64,000 nt of DNA from Steinernema hermaphroditum (Eukaryota; Nematoda; Chromadorea; Rhabditida; Steinernematidae), in the NCBI GenBank assembly GCA_030435675.1, contig CM059624.1:16798470-16862469 (forward strand). The letters run 5' to 3'. Below are positions 1 to 12,387 of the stretch, piece by piece. The notes under the pieces were generated by a model. It saw only the letters and a list, made by a program, of their open reading frames with translations. It had not been told where the DNA came from and ran no database searches. The position numbers and the translations under genes are program-made. Numbering within the stretch: the stretch's first letter is position 1; every line of letters starts with the position of its first letter.

Positions 1-3000
1 CTGCACGAGCCTGATCGAACGCGCCTATTCCCGTTGGGATTACTGTGGACTATCTTAGTTTCCTGCAAAACTTTCAATTCGAGACAGCAGGGCCCTTGCT
101 CACACCAAGAGCTCTGCATCTGACCCCTCCTGCTCCAAAGTACCATAGCATTTTTATGATTGGATCTTGTAGAACTGCACGAGCCTGATCGAACGCGCCT
201 ACTCTCGTTGGGATTTCCTGTGGACTATCTTAGTTTCCTGCAAAACTTTCAATTCGAGACAGATAGGGCCCTTGCTCACACCAAGAGCTCTGCATCTGAC
301 CCTCCTGCTCCAAAGTACCATAGCATTTTTATGATTGGATCTTGTAGAACTGCACGAGCCTGATCGAACGCGCCTACTCCCGTTGGGATTACTGTGGACT
401 ATCTTAGTTTCCTGCAAAACTTTCAATTCGAGACAGCAGGGCCCTTGCTCACACCAAGAGCTCTGCATCTGACCCTCCTGCTCCAAAGTACCATAGCATT
501 TTTATGATTGGATCTTGTAGAACTGCACGAGCCTGATCGAACGCGCCTACTCCCGTTGGGATTACTGTGGACTATCTTAGTTTCCTGCAAAACTTTCAAT
601 TCGAGACAGCAGGGCCCTTGCTCACACCAAGAGCTCTGCATCTGACCCTCCTGCTCCAAAGTACCATAGCATTTTTATGATTGGATCTTGTAGAACTGCA
701 CGAGCCTGATCGAACGCGCCTACTCTCGTTGGATTTCCTGTGGACTATCTTAGTTTCCTGCAAAACTTTCAATTCGAGACAGTTAGGGCCCTTGTTCACA
801 CAAAGAGTTCTGCATCTGACCCCTCCTGCTCCAAAGTACCATAGCATTTTTATGATTGGATCTTGTAGAACTGCACGAGCCTGATCGAACGCGCCTACTC
901 TCGTTGGATTTCCTGTGGACTATCTTAGTTTCCTGCAAAACTTTCAATTCGAGACAGCAGGGCCCTTGCTCACACCAAGAGCTCTGCATCTGACCCCTCC
1001 TGCTCCAAAGTACCATAGCATTTTTATGATTGGATCTTGTAGAACTGCACGAGCCTGATCGAACGCGCCTACTCTCGTTGGATTTCCTGTGGACTATCTT
1101 AGTTTCCTGCAAAACTTTCAATTCGAGACAGCAGGGCCCTTGCTCACACCAAGAGCTCTGCATCTGACCCCTCCTGCTCCAAAGTACCATAGCATTTTTA
1201 TGATTGGATCTTGTAGAACTGCACGAGCCTGATCGAACGCGCCTACTCTCGTTGGATTTCCTGTGGACTATCTTAGTTTCCTGCAAAACTTTCAATTCGA
1301 GACAGCAGGGCCCTTGCTCACACCAAGAGCTCTGCATCTGACCCTCCTGCTCCAAAGTACCATAGCATTTTTATGATTGGATCTTGTAGAACTGCACGAG
1401 CCTGATCGAACGCGCCTATTCCCGTTGGGATTACTGTGGACTATCTTAGTTTCCTGCAAAACTTTCAATTCGAGACAGCAGGGCCCTTGCTCACACCAAG
1501 AGCTCTGCATCTGACCCCTCCGCTCCAAAGTACCATAGCATTTTTATGATTGGATCTTGTAGAACTGCACGAGCCTGATCGAACGCGCCTACTCCCGTTG
1601 GGATTACTGTGGACTATCTTAGTTTCCTGCAAAACTTTCAATTCGAGACAGCAGGGCCCTTGCTCACACCAAGAGCTCTGCATCTGACCCTCCTGCTCCA
1701 AAGTACCATAGCATTTTTATGATTGGATCTTGTAGAACTGCACGAGCCTGATCGAACGCGCCTATTCCCGTTGGGATTACTGTGGACTATCTTAGTTTCC
1801 TGCAAAACTTTCAATTCGAGACAGCAGGGCCCTTGCTCACACCAAGAGCTCTGCATCTGACCCTCCTGCTCCAAAGTACCATAGCATTTTTATGATTGGA
1901 TCTTGTAGAACTGCACGAGCCTGATCGAACGCGCCTACTCTCGTTGGATTTCCTGTGGACTATCTTAGTTTCCTGCAAAACTTTCAATTCGAGACAGATA
2001 GGGCCCTTGTTCATACAAAGAGTTCTGCATCTGACCCTCCTGCTCCAAAGTACCATAGCATTTTTATGATTGGATCTTGTAGAACTGCACGAGCCTGATC
2101 GAACGCGCCTACTCTCGTTGGGATTTCCTGTGGACTATCTTAGTTTCCTGCAAAACTTTCAATTCGAGACAGTCAGGGCCCTTGTTCACACCAAGAGCTC
2201 TGCATCTGACCCCTCCTGCTCCAAAGTACCATAGCATTTTTATGATTCGATCTTGTAGAACTGCACGAGCCTGATCGAACGCGCCTATTCCCGTTGGGAT
2301 TACTGTGGACTATCTTAGTTTCCTGCAAAACTTTCAATTCGAGACAGCAGGGCCCTTGCTCACACCAAGAGCTCTGCATCTGACCCTCCTGCTCCAAAGT
2401 ACCATAGCATTTTTATGATTGGATCTTGTAGAACTGCACGAGCCTGATCGAACGCGCCTATTCCCGTTGGGATTACTGTGGACTATCTTAGTTTCCTGCA
2501 AAACTTTCAATTCGAGACAGCAGGGCCCTTGCTCACACCAAGAGCTCTGCATCTGACCCTCCTGCTCCAAAGTACCATAGCATTTTTATGATTGGATCTT
2601 GTAGAACTGCACGAGCCTGATCGAACGCGCCTACTCTCGTTGGATTTCCTGTGGACTATCTTAGTTTCCTGCAAAACTTTCAATTCGAGACAGCAGGGCC
2701 CTTGCTCACACCAAGAGCTCTGCATCTGACCCCTCCTGCTCCAAAGTACCATAGCATTTTTATGATTCCATCTTGTAGAACTGCACGAGCCTGATCGAAC
2801 GCGCCTATTCCCGTTGGGATTACTGTGGACTATCTTAGTTTCCTGCAAAACTTTCAATTCGAGACAGCAGGGCCCTTGCTCACACCAAGAGCTCTGCATC
2901 TGACCCTCCTGCTCCAAAGTACCATAGCATTTTTATGATTGGATCTTGTAGAACTGCACGAGCCTGATCGAACGCGCCTATTCTCGTTGGGATTACTGTG

Positions 3001-5206
3001 GACTATCTTAGTTTCCTGCAAAACTTTCAATTCGAGACAGTTAGGGCCCTTGTTCACACAAAGAGTTCTGCATCTGACCCTCCTGCTCCAAAGTACCATA
3101 GCATTTTTATGATTGGATCTTGTAGAACTGCACGAGCCTGATCGAACGCGCCTACTCCCGTTGGGATTTCCTGTGGACTATCTTAGTTTGCTGCAAAACT
3201 TTCAATTCGAGACAGCAGGGCCCTTGCTCACACCAAGAGCTCTGCATCTGACCCCTCCTGCTCCAAAGTACCATAGCATTTTTATGATTCCATCTTGTAG
3301 AACTGCACGAGCCTGATCGAACGCGCCTATTCCCGTTGGGATTACTGTGGACTATCTTAGTTTCCTGCAAAACTTTCAATTCGAGACAGCAGGGCCCTTG
3401 CTCACACCAAGAGCTCTGCATCTGACCCTCCTGCTCCAAAGTACCATAGCATTTTTATGATTCGATCTTGTAGAACTGCACGAGCCTGATCGAACGCGCC
3501 TATTCCCGTTGGGATTACTGTGGACTATCTTAGTTTCCTGCAAAACTTTCAATTCGAGACAGCAGGGCCCTTGCTCACACCAAGAGCTCTGCATCTGACC
3601 CTCCTGCTCCAAAGTACCATAGCATTTTTATGATTGGATCTTGTAGAACTGCACGAGCCTGATCGAACGCGCCTATTCCCGTTGGGATTACTGTGGACTA
3701 TCTTAGTTTCCTGCAAAACTTTCAATTCGAGACAGCAGGGCCCTTGCTCACACCAAGAGCTCTGCATCTGACCCTCCTGCTCCAAAGTACCATAGCATTT
3801 TTATGATTCGATCTTGTAGAACTGCACGAGCCTGATCGAACGCGCCTACTCCCGTTGGGATTACTGTGGACTATCTTAGTTTCCTGCAAAACTTTCAATT
3901 CGAGACAGCAGGGCCCTTGCTCACACCAAGAGCTCTGCATCTGACCCTCCTGCTCCAAAGTACCACAGCATTTTTATGACTCCATCTTGTAGAACTGCAC
4001 GAGCCTGATCGAACGCGCCTATTCCCGTTGGGATTACTGTGGACTATCTTAGTTTGCTGCAAAACTTTCAACTCGAGACAGCAGGGCCCTTGCTCACACC
4101 AAGAGCTCTGCATCTGACCCTCCTGCTCCAAAGTACCATAGCATTTTTATGATTGGATCTTGGAGAACTGCACGAGCCTGATCGAACGCGCCTATTCCCG
4201 TTGGGATTACTGTGGACTATCTTAGTTTCCTGCAAAACTTTCAATTCGAGACAGCAGGGCCCTGCTCACACCAAGAGCTCTGCATCTGACCCTCCTGCTC
4301 CAAAGTACCATAGCATTTTTATGATTGGATCTTGTAGAACTGCACGAGCCTGATCGAACGCGCCTACTCCCGTTGGGTTTACTGTGGACTATCTTAGTTT
4401 CCTGCAAAACTTTCAATTCGAGACAGATAGGGCCTTGCTCATACAAAGAGCTCTGCATCTGACCCTCCTGCTCCAAAGTACCATAGCATTTTTATGATTG
4501 GATCTTGTAGAACTGCACGAGCCTGATCGAACGCGCCTACTCCCGTTGGGATTACTGTGGACTATCTTAGTTTCCTGCAAAACTTTCAATTCGAGACAGT
4601 AGGGCCCTTGCTCATACAAAGAGCTCTGCATCTGACCCTCCTGCTCCAAAGTACCATAGCATTTTTATGATTGGATCTTGTAGAACTGCACGAGCCTGAT
4701 CGAACGCGCCTACTCCTCGTTGGGATTACTGTGGACCATCTTAGTTTCCTGCAAAACTTTCAATTCGAGACAGTAGGGCCCTTGTTCATACCAAGAGCTC
4801 TGCATCTGACCCTCCTGCTCCAAAGTACCATAGCATTTTTATGATTGGATCTTGTAGAACTGCACGAGCCTGATCGAACGCGCCTATTCCCGTTGGGATT
4901 ACTGTGGACTATCTTAGTTTCCTGTAAAAACTTTCAACTCGAGACAGTAGGGCCCTTGTTCATACAAAGAGCTCTGCATCTGAACCTCCTGCTCCAAAGT
5001 ACCATAGCATTTTTATGATTGGATCTTGTAGAACTGCACGAGCCTGATCGAACGCGCCTACTCCCGTTGGGATTACTGTGGACTATCTTAGTTTCCTGCA
5101 AAACTTTCAATTCGAGACAGTAGGGCCCTTGTTCATACCAAGAGCTCTGCATCTGACCCTCCTGCTCCAAAGTACCATATCATTTTTATGATTCCATCTT
5201 GTAGAA
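1..5206 (+). repeat. Array domain 1: type A/I-rich mosaic
   Basis: Most monomers have the type A 5' segment and the type I 3' segment. A cluster of type B monomers lies at roughly 700-1,300, and single copies carry gttaggg or gataggg 3' segments (around 780, 2,000 and 3,040). The end of the monomer varies between tgattggatc, tgattcgatc and tgattccatc. Divergence is modest and falls at the known variable sites. No gene is present. The last four monomers form a separate subtype, listed on its own. Confidence 0.8.
4513..5206 (+). repeat. Four consecutive cagtaggg-subtype monomers
   Basis: Monomers starting at 4,513, 4,686, 4,860 and 5,034 all read gacagtagggccc where type I has gacagcagggccc. 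They combine this with mixed gctcatac, gttcatac and gttcatacc segments. I see the same reading as a run nowhere else; there are single copies around 10,670 and 49,320. The block borders a diverged monomer at 5,207, so it marks the right edge of domain 1. Confidence 0.75.
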
Positions 5207-7284
5207 CTGCACGAGCCTGATCGAACGCGCCTATTCCCCGCTGGGATTCCTGTAGACTATCTTAGTTTCCTGCAAAACTTTCACTTCGAGACAGTCAGGG
5301 CCCTGCCTCACACCAAGAGCTCTGCATCTGACCCTCCTGCTCCAAAGTACCATAGCATTTTTATGATCCGATCTTGTAGAACTGCACGAGCCTGATCGAA
5401 CGCGCCTATTCCCGTTGGGATTACTGTGGACCATCTTAGTTTCCTGCAAAACTTTCAATTCGAGACAGCAGGGCCCTTGCTCACACCAAGAGCTCTGCAT
5501 CTGACCCTCCTGCTCCAAAGTACCATAGCATTTTTATGATTGGATCTTGTAGAACTGCACGAGCCTGATCGAACGCGCTTATTCCCGCTGGGATTACTGT
5601 GGACTATCTTAGTTTCCTGCAAAACTTTCTCTTCGAGACAGCAGGGCCCTTGCTCACACCAAGAGCTCTGCATCTGACCCTCCTGCTCCAAAGTACCATA
5701 TCATTTTTATGATTCCATCTTGTAGAACTGCACGAGCCTGATCGAACGCGCCTATTCCCGTTGGGATTACTGTGGACTATCTTAGTTTCCTGCAAAACTT
5801 TCAATTCGAGACAGCAGGGCCCTTGCTCACACCAAGAGCTCTGCATCTGACCCTCCTGCTCCAAAGTACCATAGCATTTTTATGATTGGATCTTGTAGAA
5901 CTGCACGAGCCTGATCGAACGCGCCTATTCTCGTTGGATTTACTGTGGACTATCTTAGTTTCCTGCAAAACTTTCAATTCGAGACAGCAGGGCCCTTGCT
6001 CACACCAAGAGTTCTGCATCTGACCCTCCTGCTCCAAAGTACCATAGCATTTTTATGATTGGATCTTGTAGAACTGCACGAGCCTGATCGAACGCGCCTA
6101 CTCTCGTTGGATTTCCTGTGGACTATCTTAGTTTCCTGCAAAACTTTCAATTCGAGACAGATAGGGCCTTGTTCATACAAAGAGTTCTGCATCTGACCCT
6201 CCTGCTCCAAAGTACCATAGCATTTTTATGATTGGATCTTGTAGAACTGCACGAGCCTGATCGAACGCGCCTATTCTCGTTGGGATTACTGTGGACTATC
6301 TTAGTTTCCTGCAAAACTTTCAATTCGAGACAGCAGGGCCCTTGCTCACACCAAGAGCTCTGCATCTGACCCTCCTGCTCCAAAGTACCATAGCATTTTT
6401 ATGATTGGATCTTGTAGAACTGCACGAGCCTGATCGAACGCGCCTATTCCCGTTGGGATTACTGTGGACTATCTTAGTTTCCTGCAAAACTTTCAATTCG
6501 AGACAGCAGGGCCCTTGCTCACACCAAGAGCTCTGCATCTGACCCTCCTGCTCCAAAGTACCATAGCATTTTTATGATTGGATCTTGTAGAACTGCACGA
6601 GCCTGATCGAACGCGCCTACTCTCGTTGGATTTCCTGTGGACTATCTTAGTTTCCTGCAAAACTTTCAATTCGAGACAGATAGGGCCTTGTTCATACAAA
6701 GAGTTCTGCATCTGACCCTCCTGCTCCAAAGTACCATAGCATTTTTATGATTGGATCTTGTAGAACTGCACGAGCCTGATCGAACGCGCCTACTCTCGTT
6801 GGATTTCCTGTGGACTATCTTAGTTTCCTGCAAAACTTTCAATTCGAGACAGATAGGGCCTTGTTCATACAAAGAGTTCTGCATCTGACCCTCCTGCTCC
6901 AAAGTACCATAGCATTTTTATGATTGGATCTTGTAGAACTGCACGAGCCTGATCGAACGCGCCTATTCTCGTTGGGATTACTGTGGACTATCTTAGTTTC
7001 CTGCAAAACTTTCAATTCGAGACAGCAGGGCCCTTGCTCACACCAAGAGCTCTGCATCTGACCCTCCTGCTCCAAAGTACCATAGCATTTTTATGATTGG
7101 ATCTTGTAGAACTGCACGAGCCTGATCGAACGCGCCTATTCTCGTTGGATTTACTGTGGACTATCTTAGTTTCCTGCAAAACTTTCAATTCGAGACAGCA
7201 GGGCCCTTGCTCACACCAAGAGCTCTGCATCTGACCCTCCTGCTCCAAAGTACCATAGCATTTTTATGATTGGATCTTGTAGAA

Positions 7285-8148
7285 CTGCACGAGCCTGATC
7301 GAACGCGCCTATTCTCGTTGGGATTACTGTGGACTATCTTAGTTTCCTGCAAAACTTTCAATTCGAGACAGCAGGGCCCTTGCTCACACCAAGAGCTCTG
7401 CATCTGACCCTCCTGCTCCAAAGTACCATAGCATTTTTATGATTGGATCTTGTAGAACTGCACGAGCCTGATCGAACGCGCCTACTCTCGTTGGATTTCC
7501 TGTGGACTATCTTAGTTTCCTGCAAAACTTTCAATTCGAGACAGCAGGGCCCTTGCTCACACCAAGAGTTCTGCATCTGACCCTCCTGCTCCAAAGTACC
7601 ATAGCATTTTTATGATTGGATCTTGTAGAACTGCACGAGCCTGATCGAACGCGCCTACTCTCGTTGGATTTCCTGTGGACTATCTTAGTTTCCTGCAAAA
7701 CTTTCAATTCGAGACAGATAGGGCCTTGTTCATACAAAGAGTTCTGCATCTGACCCTCCTGCTCCAAAGTACCATAGCATTTTTATGATTGGATCTTGTA
7801 GAACTGCACGAGCCTGATCGAACGCGCCTACTCTCGTTGGATTTCCTGTGGACTATCTTAGTTTCCTGCAAAACTTTCAATTCGAGACAGCAGGGCCTTG
7901 CTCACACCAAGAGTTCTGCATCTGACCCTCCTGCTCCAAAGTACCATAGCATTTTTATGATTGGATCTTGTAGAACTGCACGAGCCTGATCGAACGCGCC
8001 TACTCTCGTTGGATTTACTGTGGACTATCTTAGTTTCCTGCAAAACTTTCAATTCGAGACAGCAGGGCCCTTGCTCACACCAAGAGTTCTGCATCTGACC
8101 CTCCTGCTCCAAAGTACCATAGCATTTTTATGATTGGATCTTGTAGAA
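7285..8148 (+). repeat. Five-monomer block, copy 1 of a 7-monomer-period duplication
   Basis: Five monomers start at 7,285, 7,458, 7,631, 7,804 and 7,976. In order they are tattctcgttggg with type I; type B with agagttc; type B with gatagggcc; type B with cagcagggcc; and a ctcgttggatttac monomer with agagttc. The same order recurs 1,208 bp downstream with only about five base differences by eye over 864 bp. Confidence 0.75.
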
Positions 8149-8492
8149 CTGCACGAGCCTGATCGAACGCGCCTACTCTCGTTGGATTTCCTGTGGACTA
8201 TCTTAGTTTCCTGCAAAACTTTCAATTCGAGACAGCAGGGCCCTTGCTCACAAAGAGTTCTGCATCTGACCCTCCTGCTCCAAAGTACCATAGCATTTTT
8301 ATGATTGGATCTTGTAGAACTGCACGAGCCTGATCGAACGCGCCTACTCTCGTTGGATTTCCTGTGGACTATCTTAGTTTCCTGCAAAACTTTCAATTCG
8401 AGACAGCAGGGCCCTTGCTCACACCAAGAGCTCTGCATCTGACCCTCCTGCTCCAAAGTACCATAGCATTTTTATGATTGGATCTTGTAGAA

Positions 8493-9356
8493 CTGCACGA
8501 GCCTGATCGAACGCGCCTATTCTCGTTGGGATTACTGTGGACTATCTTAGTTTCCTGCAAAACTTTCAATTCGAGACAGCAGGGCCCTTGCTCACACCAA
8601 GAGCTCTGCATCTGACCCTCCTGCTCCAAAGTACCATAGCATTTTTATGATTGGATCTTGTAGAACTGCACGAGCCTGATCGAACGCGCCTACTCTCGTT
8701 GGATTTCCTGTGGACTATCTTAGTTTCCTGCAAAACTTTCAATTCGAGACAGCAGGGCCCTTGCTCACACCAAGAGTTCTGCATCTGACCCTCCTGCTCC
8801 AAAGTACCATAGCATTTTTATGATTGGATCTTGTAGAACTGCACGAGCCTGATCGAACGCGCCTACTCTCGTTGGATTTCCTGTGGACTATCTTAGTTTC
8901 CTGCAAAACTTTCAATTCGAGACAGATAGGGCCTTGTTCACACAAAGAGTTCTGCATCTGACCCTCCTGCTCCAAAGTACCATAGCATTTTTATGATTGG
9001 ATCTTGTAGAACTGCACGAGCCTGATCGAACGCGCCTACTCTCGTTGGATTTCCTGTGGACTATCTTAGTTTCCTGCAAAACTTTCAATTCGAGACAGCA
9101 GGGCCTTGTTCATACAAAGAGTTCTGCATCTGACCCTCCTGCTCCAAAGTACCATAGCATTTTTATGATTGGATCTTGTAGAACTGCACGAGCCTGATCG
9201 AACGCGCCTATTCTCGTTGGATTTACTGTGGACTATCTTAGTTTCCTGCAAAACTTTCAATTCGAGACAGCAGGGCCCTTGCTCACACCAAGAGTTCTGC
9301 ATCTGACCCTCCTGCTCCAAAGTACCATAGCATTTTTATGATTGGATCTTGTAGAA
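8493..9356 (+). repeat. Five-monomer block, copy 2 of the 7-monomer-period duplication
   Basis: This block is the same length (864 bp) as copy 1 and has the same order of monomer types. The differences I see are one in the third monomer (ttcacac for ttcatac), three in the fourth and one in the fifth. The two intervening monomers at 8,149 and 8,320 complete a seven-monomer period. The 8,149 copy has a 3-bp deletion (ctcacaaagag), so the period is 1,208 rather than 1,211 bp. Confidence 0.75.
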
Positions 9357-9877
9357 CTGCACGAGCCTGATCGAACGCGCCTATTCTCGTTGGGATTACT
9401 GTGGACTATCTTAGTTTCCTGCAAAACTTTCAATTCGAGACAGCAGGGCCCTTGCTCACACCAAGAGCTCTGCATCTGACCCTCCTGCTCCAAAGTACCA
9501 TAGCATTTTTATGATTGGATCTTGTAGAACTGCACGAGCCTGATCGAACGCGCCTATTCCTCGTTGGGATTTACTGTGGACTATCTTAGTTTCCTGCAAA
9601 ACTTTCAATTCGAGACAGCAGGGCCCTTGCTCACACCAAGAGCTCTGCATCTGACCCTCCTGCTCCAAAGTACCATAGCATTTTTATGATTGGATCTTGT
9701 AGAACTGCACGAGCCTGATCGAACGCGCCTATTCCCGTTGGGATTACTGTGGACTATCTTAGTTTCCTGCAAAACTTTCAATTCGAGACAGCAGGGCCCT
9801 TGCTCACACCAAGAGCTCTGCATCTGACCCTCCTGCTCCAAAGTACCATAGCATTTTTATGATTGGATCTTGTAGAA

Positions 9878-10407
9878 CTGCACGAGCCTGATCGAACGCG
9901 CCTACTCTCGTTGGATTTCCTGTGGACTATCTTAGTTTCCCTGCAAAACTTTCAACCCGAGACAGCAGGGCCCTTGCTCACACCAACAGCTCTGTGCATC
10001 TGACCCTCCTGCTCCAAAGTACCATATCATTTCCTTTTTATGATTCCATCTTGTAGAACTGCACGAGCCTGATCGAACGCGCCTCATTCCCGTTGGGATT
10101 ACTGTGGACTATCTTAGTTTCCTGCAAAACTTTCAATTCGAGACAGCAGGCCCCTTGCTCACACCAAGAGCTCTGCATCTGACCCTCCTGCTCCAAAGAA
10201 AAATAGCATTTTTATGATTCCATCTAGTAGAACTGCACGAGCCTGATCGAATTTGCCTCATTCCCGTTGGGATTACTGTGGACTATCTTAGTTTCCTGCA
10301 AAAACTTTCAATTCGAGACAGCAGGGCCCTTGCTCACACCAAGAGTTATGCATCTGACCCCTCCGGCTCCAGGGGGGGGGAAATTTTTATGATTAGATCT
10401 CATAGAA
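9878..10407 (+). repeat. Relict 3-monomer higher-order unit, copy 1
   Basis: Three monomers end differently and in order: accatatcat...ccatcttgtag, then aaaatagcat...ccatctagtag, then a G9 tract followed by aaatttttatg and ctcatagaac. The unit is 530 bp. The next three monomers repeat the order, which makes this a trimeric higher-order repeat inside the degenerate block. Confidence 0.65.
10372..10380 (+). repeat. G9 tract in a monomer 3' end
   Basis: The segment ctcca-G9-aaatttttatg replaces the usual ctccaaagtaccatagcatttttatg. It is preceded by gagttatgcatctgacccctccggc and followed by gattagatctcatagaac. It is the first of five such monomers in the degenerate block. Confidence 0.9.
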
Positions 10408-10957
10408 CTGCACGAGCCTGATCGAACGCGCCTATTCCCGTTGGGATTACCTGTGGACTATCTTAGTTTCCTGCAAAACTTTCAATTCGAGACAGCAGGG
10501 CCCTTGCTCACACCAAGAGCTCTGCATCTGACCCTCCTGCTCCAAAGTACCATATCATTTTTATGATTCCATCTTGTAGAACTGCACGAGCCTGATCGAA
10601 CGCGCCTATTCCCGTTGGGATTACTGTGGACTATCTTGGTTTCCTTTCAGAAACTTTCAATTCGAGACAGTAGGGCCCTTGCTCACACCAAGAGCTCTGC
10701 ATCTGACCCTCCTGCTCCAAAGTTAGATAGCATTTTTATGATTCCATCTAGTAGAACCGCACGAGCGCCTGATCGAACGCGCCTATTCCCCGCGTTGGGA
10801 TTGCTCGCAGACGATTTCTCCCAGTTTCCTGCGGGGCCTTCACCACTGGAGACAGCAGGCCCTTTGCTCTTGGCCACACCAAGCGTTGCCAAGAGTTATG
10901 CATCTGACCCTCCGGCTCCAGGGGGGGGGGAAATTTTTATGATTGGATCTTATAGAA
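10408..10957 (+). repeat. Relict 3-monomer higher-order unit, copy 2
   Basis: The three monomers repeat the endings of copy 1: taccatatcat...ccatcttgtag, then gttagatagcat...ccatctagtag, then a G10 tract with aaatttttatg and cttatagaac. The third monomer is expanded to 201 bp, mainly around 10,790-10,890. A partial third cycle (ccatcttgtag, then a G10 monomer, without the ctagtag member) follows at 10,958-11,311. Confidence 0.65.
10921..10930 (+). repeat. G10 tract in a monomer 3' end
   Basis: The flanks are the same as at 10,372: gagttatgcatctgac upstream, and aaatttttatg and cttatagaac downstream. The host monomer is 201 bp. Confidence 0.9.
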
Positions 10958-11273
10958 CGGCACGAGCCTGATCGAACGCGCCTATTCCCGTTGGATCTAC
11001 TGTGGACTATCTAGTTTCCTGCAAAACTTCTTCAATTCGGGACAGTAGGCCCCTTGCTCACCTGCCAAGAGCTCTGCATCTGACCCCTCCTGCTCCAAAG
11101 TACGATAGCATTTTTATGATTCCATCTTGTAGAACTTGCACGAGCCTGATCGAACGCGCTCATTCCCGCTGGGATTACTGTGGATCATCTTATTTCGGGG
11201 TAAAACTTTCAATTCGAGACAGCAGGGCCCTTGTGGTTTCACCAAGAGTTATGCATCTGACCCCTCCGCTCCA

Positions 11274-11283
11274 GGGGGGGGGG
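11274..11283 (+). repeat. G10 tract in a monomer 3' end
   Basis: The flanks match the other G-tract monomers (gagttatgcatctgacccctcc upstream, aaatttttatg downstream), with ctttatagagctg in place of cttatagaactg. Confidence 0.9.
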
Positions 11284-11660
11284 AAATTTTTATGATTGGA
11301 TCTTTATAGAGCTGCAATGAGCCTGATCGAACCCGCCTATTCCCGTTGGGATTACCGTGGACTATCTAGTTTCCTGCAAAACTTTCAATTGGAGACAGCA
11401 GGGCCCTTGCTCACACCAAGAGCCTTGCATCGGACCCTCCTGCTCCTAAGTACGATAGCATTTTTATGATTCCATCTTGTAGAACTGCATCGAGCCTGAT
11501 CGAACGCGCCTCATTCCCGCCGGACTTACTGTGGACCATCTTGGGCTCTCGTAAAACTTTTTATTCCTGACAGCAGGGCCGTTGCTTCCACCAAGAGCTC
11601 TGCATCTGACTTTCCTGCTCCAAAGTACGGATAGCATTTTTGCGATTCCATCTTGTAGAA

Positions 11661-11848
11661 CTGCACGAGCCTGACCGACCGGGTAAGCCGGAGCTCGCGT
11701 TAGGATTTCCTCAGACTATACTAGTTTCACGCAAAATCCTCAACACTCCGAGACAGCAGGGCCCTTGTTTCCACACCAAGAGCTTTTCATCAGACCCTCC
11801 TGCCTCTAAAGTACTCATAGCATTTTTATGGCATTAGATCTTGTAGAA
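11661..11848 (+). repeat. Highly diverged monomer, 188 bp
   Basis: The normally invariant 5' part is replaced by ctgaccgaccgggtaagccg, and the middle reads cgcaaaatcctc and cactccgagac instead of tgcaaaactttcaattcgagac. The 3' part has ttgtttccacaccaagagc. The cactccgag and ttgtttcca readings are shared with the monomer from 12,388, so they form a sub-lineage rather than random damage. Confidence 0.75.
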
Positions 11849-12310
11849 CTGCACGAGCCTGATCGAACGCGCTCACTCTCATTGGGATTTCCTCAGACCA
11901 TTTTAGTTTTCTGGGAAACTTTCGACTCGAGACAGCAGTGGGCTCCCTTGCTCACACCAAGAGCTCTGCATCTGACCCTCCTGCTCCTAAGTACCATAGC
12001 ATTTTTAGCGATTGGATCTTGTAGAACTGCACGAGCCTGATCGAATTCGCCTACTCTCGTTAGATTTCCTGTGGACTATCTTAGTTTCCTGCAAAACTTT
12101 CAATTCGAGACAGCAGGGCCGTTGCTCGCCACCTCAAGAGCTCTGCATCTGACCCTCCTGCTCCAAAGTACTATAGCATTTTTATGATTGGATCTTGTAG
12201 AAACTGCACGAGCCTGATCGAACGCGCCTACTCTCGTTGGATTTCCTGTGGACTATCTTAGTTTCCTGCAAAACTTTGGCAATTCGAGACAGCAGGGCCC
12301 TTGCTCACAA

Positions 12311-12318
12311 TTTTTTTT
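12311..12318 (+). repeat. T8 tract
   Basis: Eight T bases replace part of the cacaccaag segment (ctcacaa-T8-caagag). It is a local oddity of the degenerate block. Confidence 0.85.
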
Positions 12319-12350
12319 CAAGAGTTATGCATCTGACTTCTCCGGCTCCA

Positions 12351-12360
12351 GGGGGGGGGG
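12351..12360 (+). repeat. G10 tract in a monomer 3' end
   Basis: The flanks are gagttatgcatctgacttctccggctcca upstream and aaatttttatg then cttatagaac downstream. The same monomer carries a T8 tract at 12,311-12,318. Confidence 0.9.
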
Positions 12361-12387
12361 AAATTTTTATGATTGGATCTTATAGAA

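Larger units (their letters stand above)
5207..9877 (+). repeat. Array domain 2: type B/II-rich mosaic with hybrid tattctcg monomers
   Basis: The first monomer (from 5,207) is diverged: it has gtagac for gtggac, ttcacttcgag for ttcaattcgag and a ccccgctggg segment. From about 5.9 kb the domain mixes type B monomers carrying gatagggccttg (one C lost) with hybrids reading tattctcgttggg or tattctcgttgga. These hybrids are common here and rare to the right of 14 kb. The domain contains the 7-monomer-period duplication annotated below. No gene is visible. Confidence 0.8.

Noticed and set aside
160..363. Short plus-strand open frames of 64-72 codons starting at atggatcttg-like sites (an A-to-T change aside) throughout
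   Set aside because: They are the same satellite segment read on the other strand and recur wherever monomer length allows. There is no independent evidence of coding.
5207..5380. Boundary with unrelated sequence
   Set aside because: The monomer is diverged but aligns over its full length and stays in array phase.
10866..10900. Possible small foreign insertion in the 201-bp monomer
   Set aside because: The extra bases around gctcttggccacacc and gcgttgccaagag resemble partial duplications of the local cacaccaagag segment, so an internal origin is simpler.
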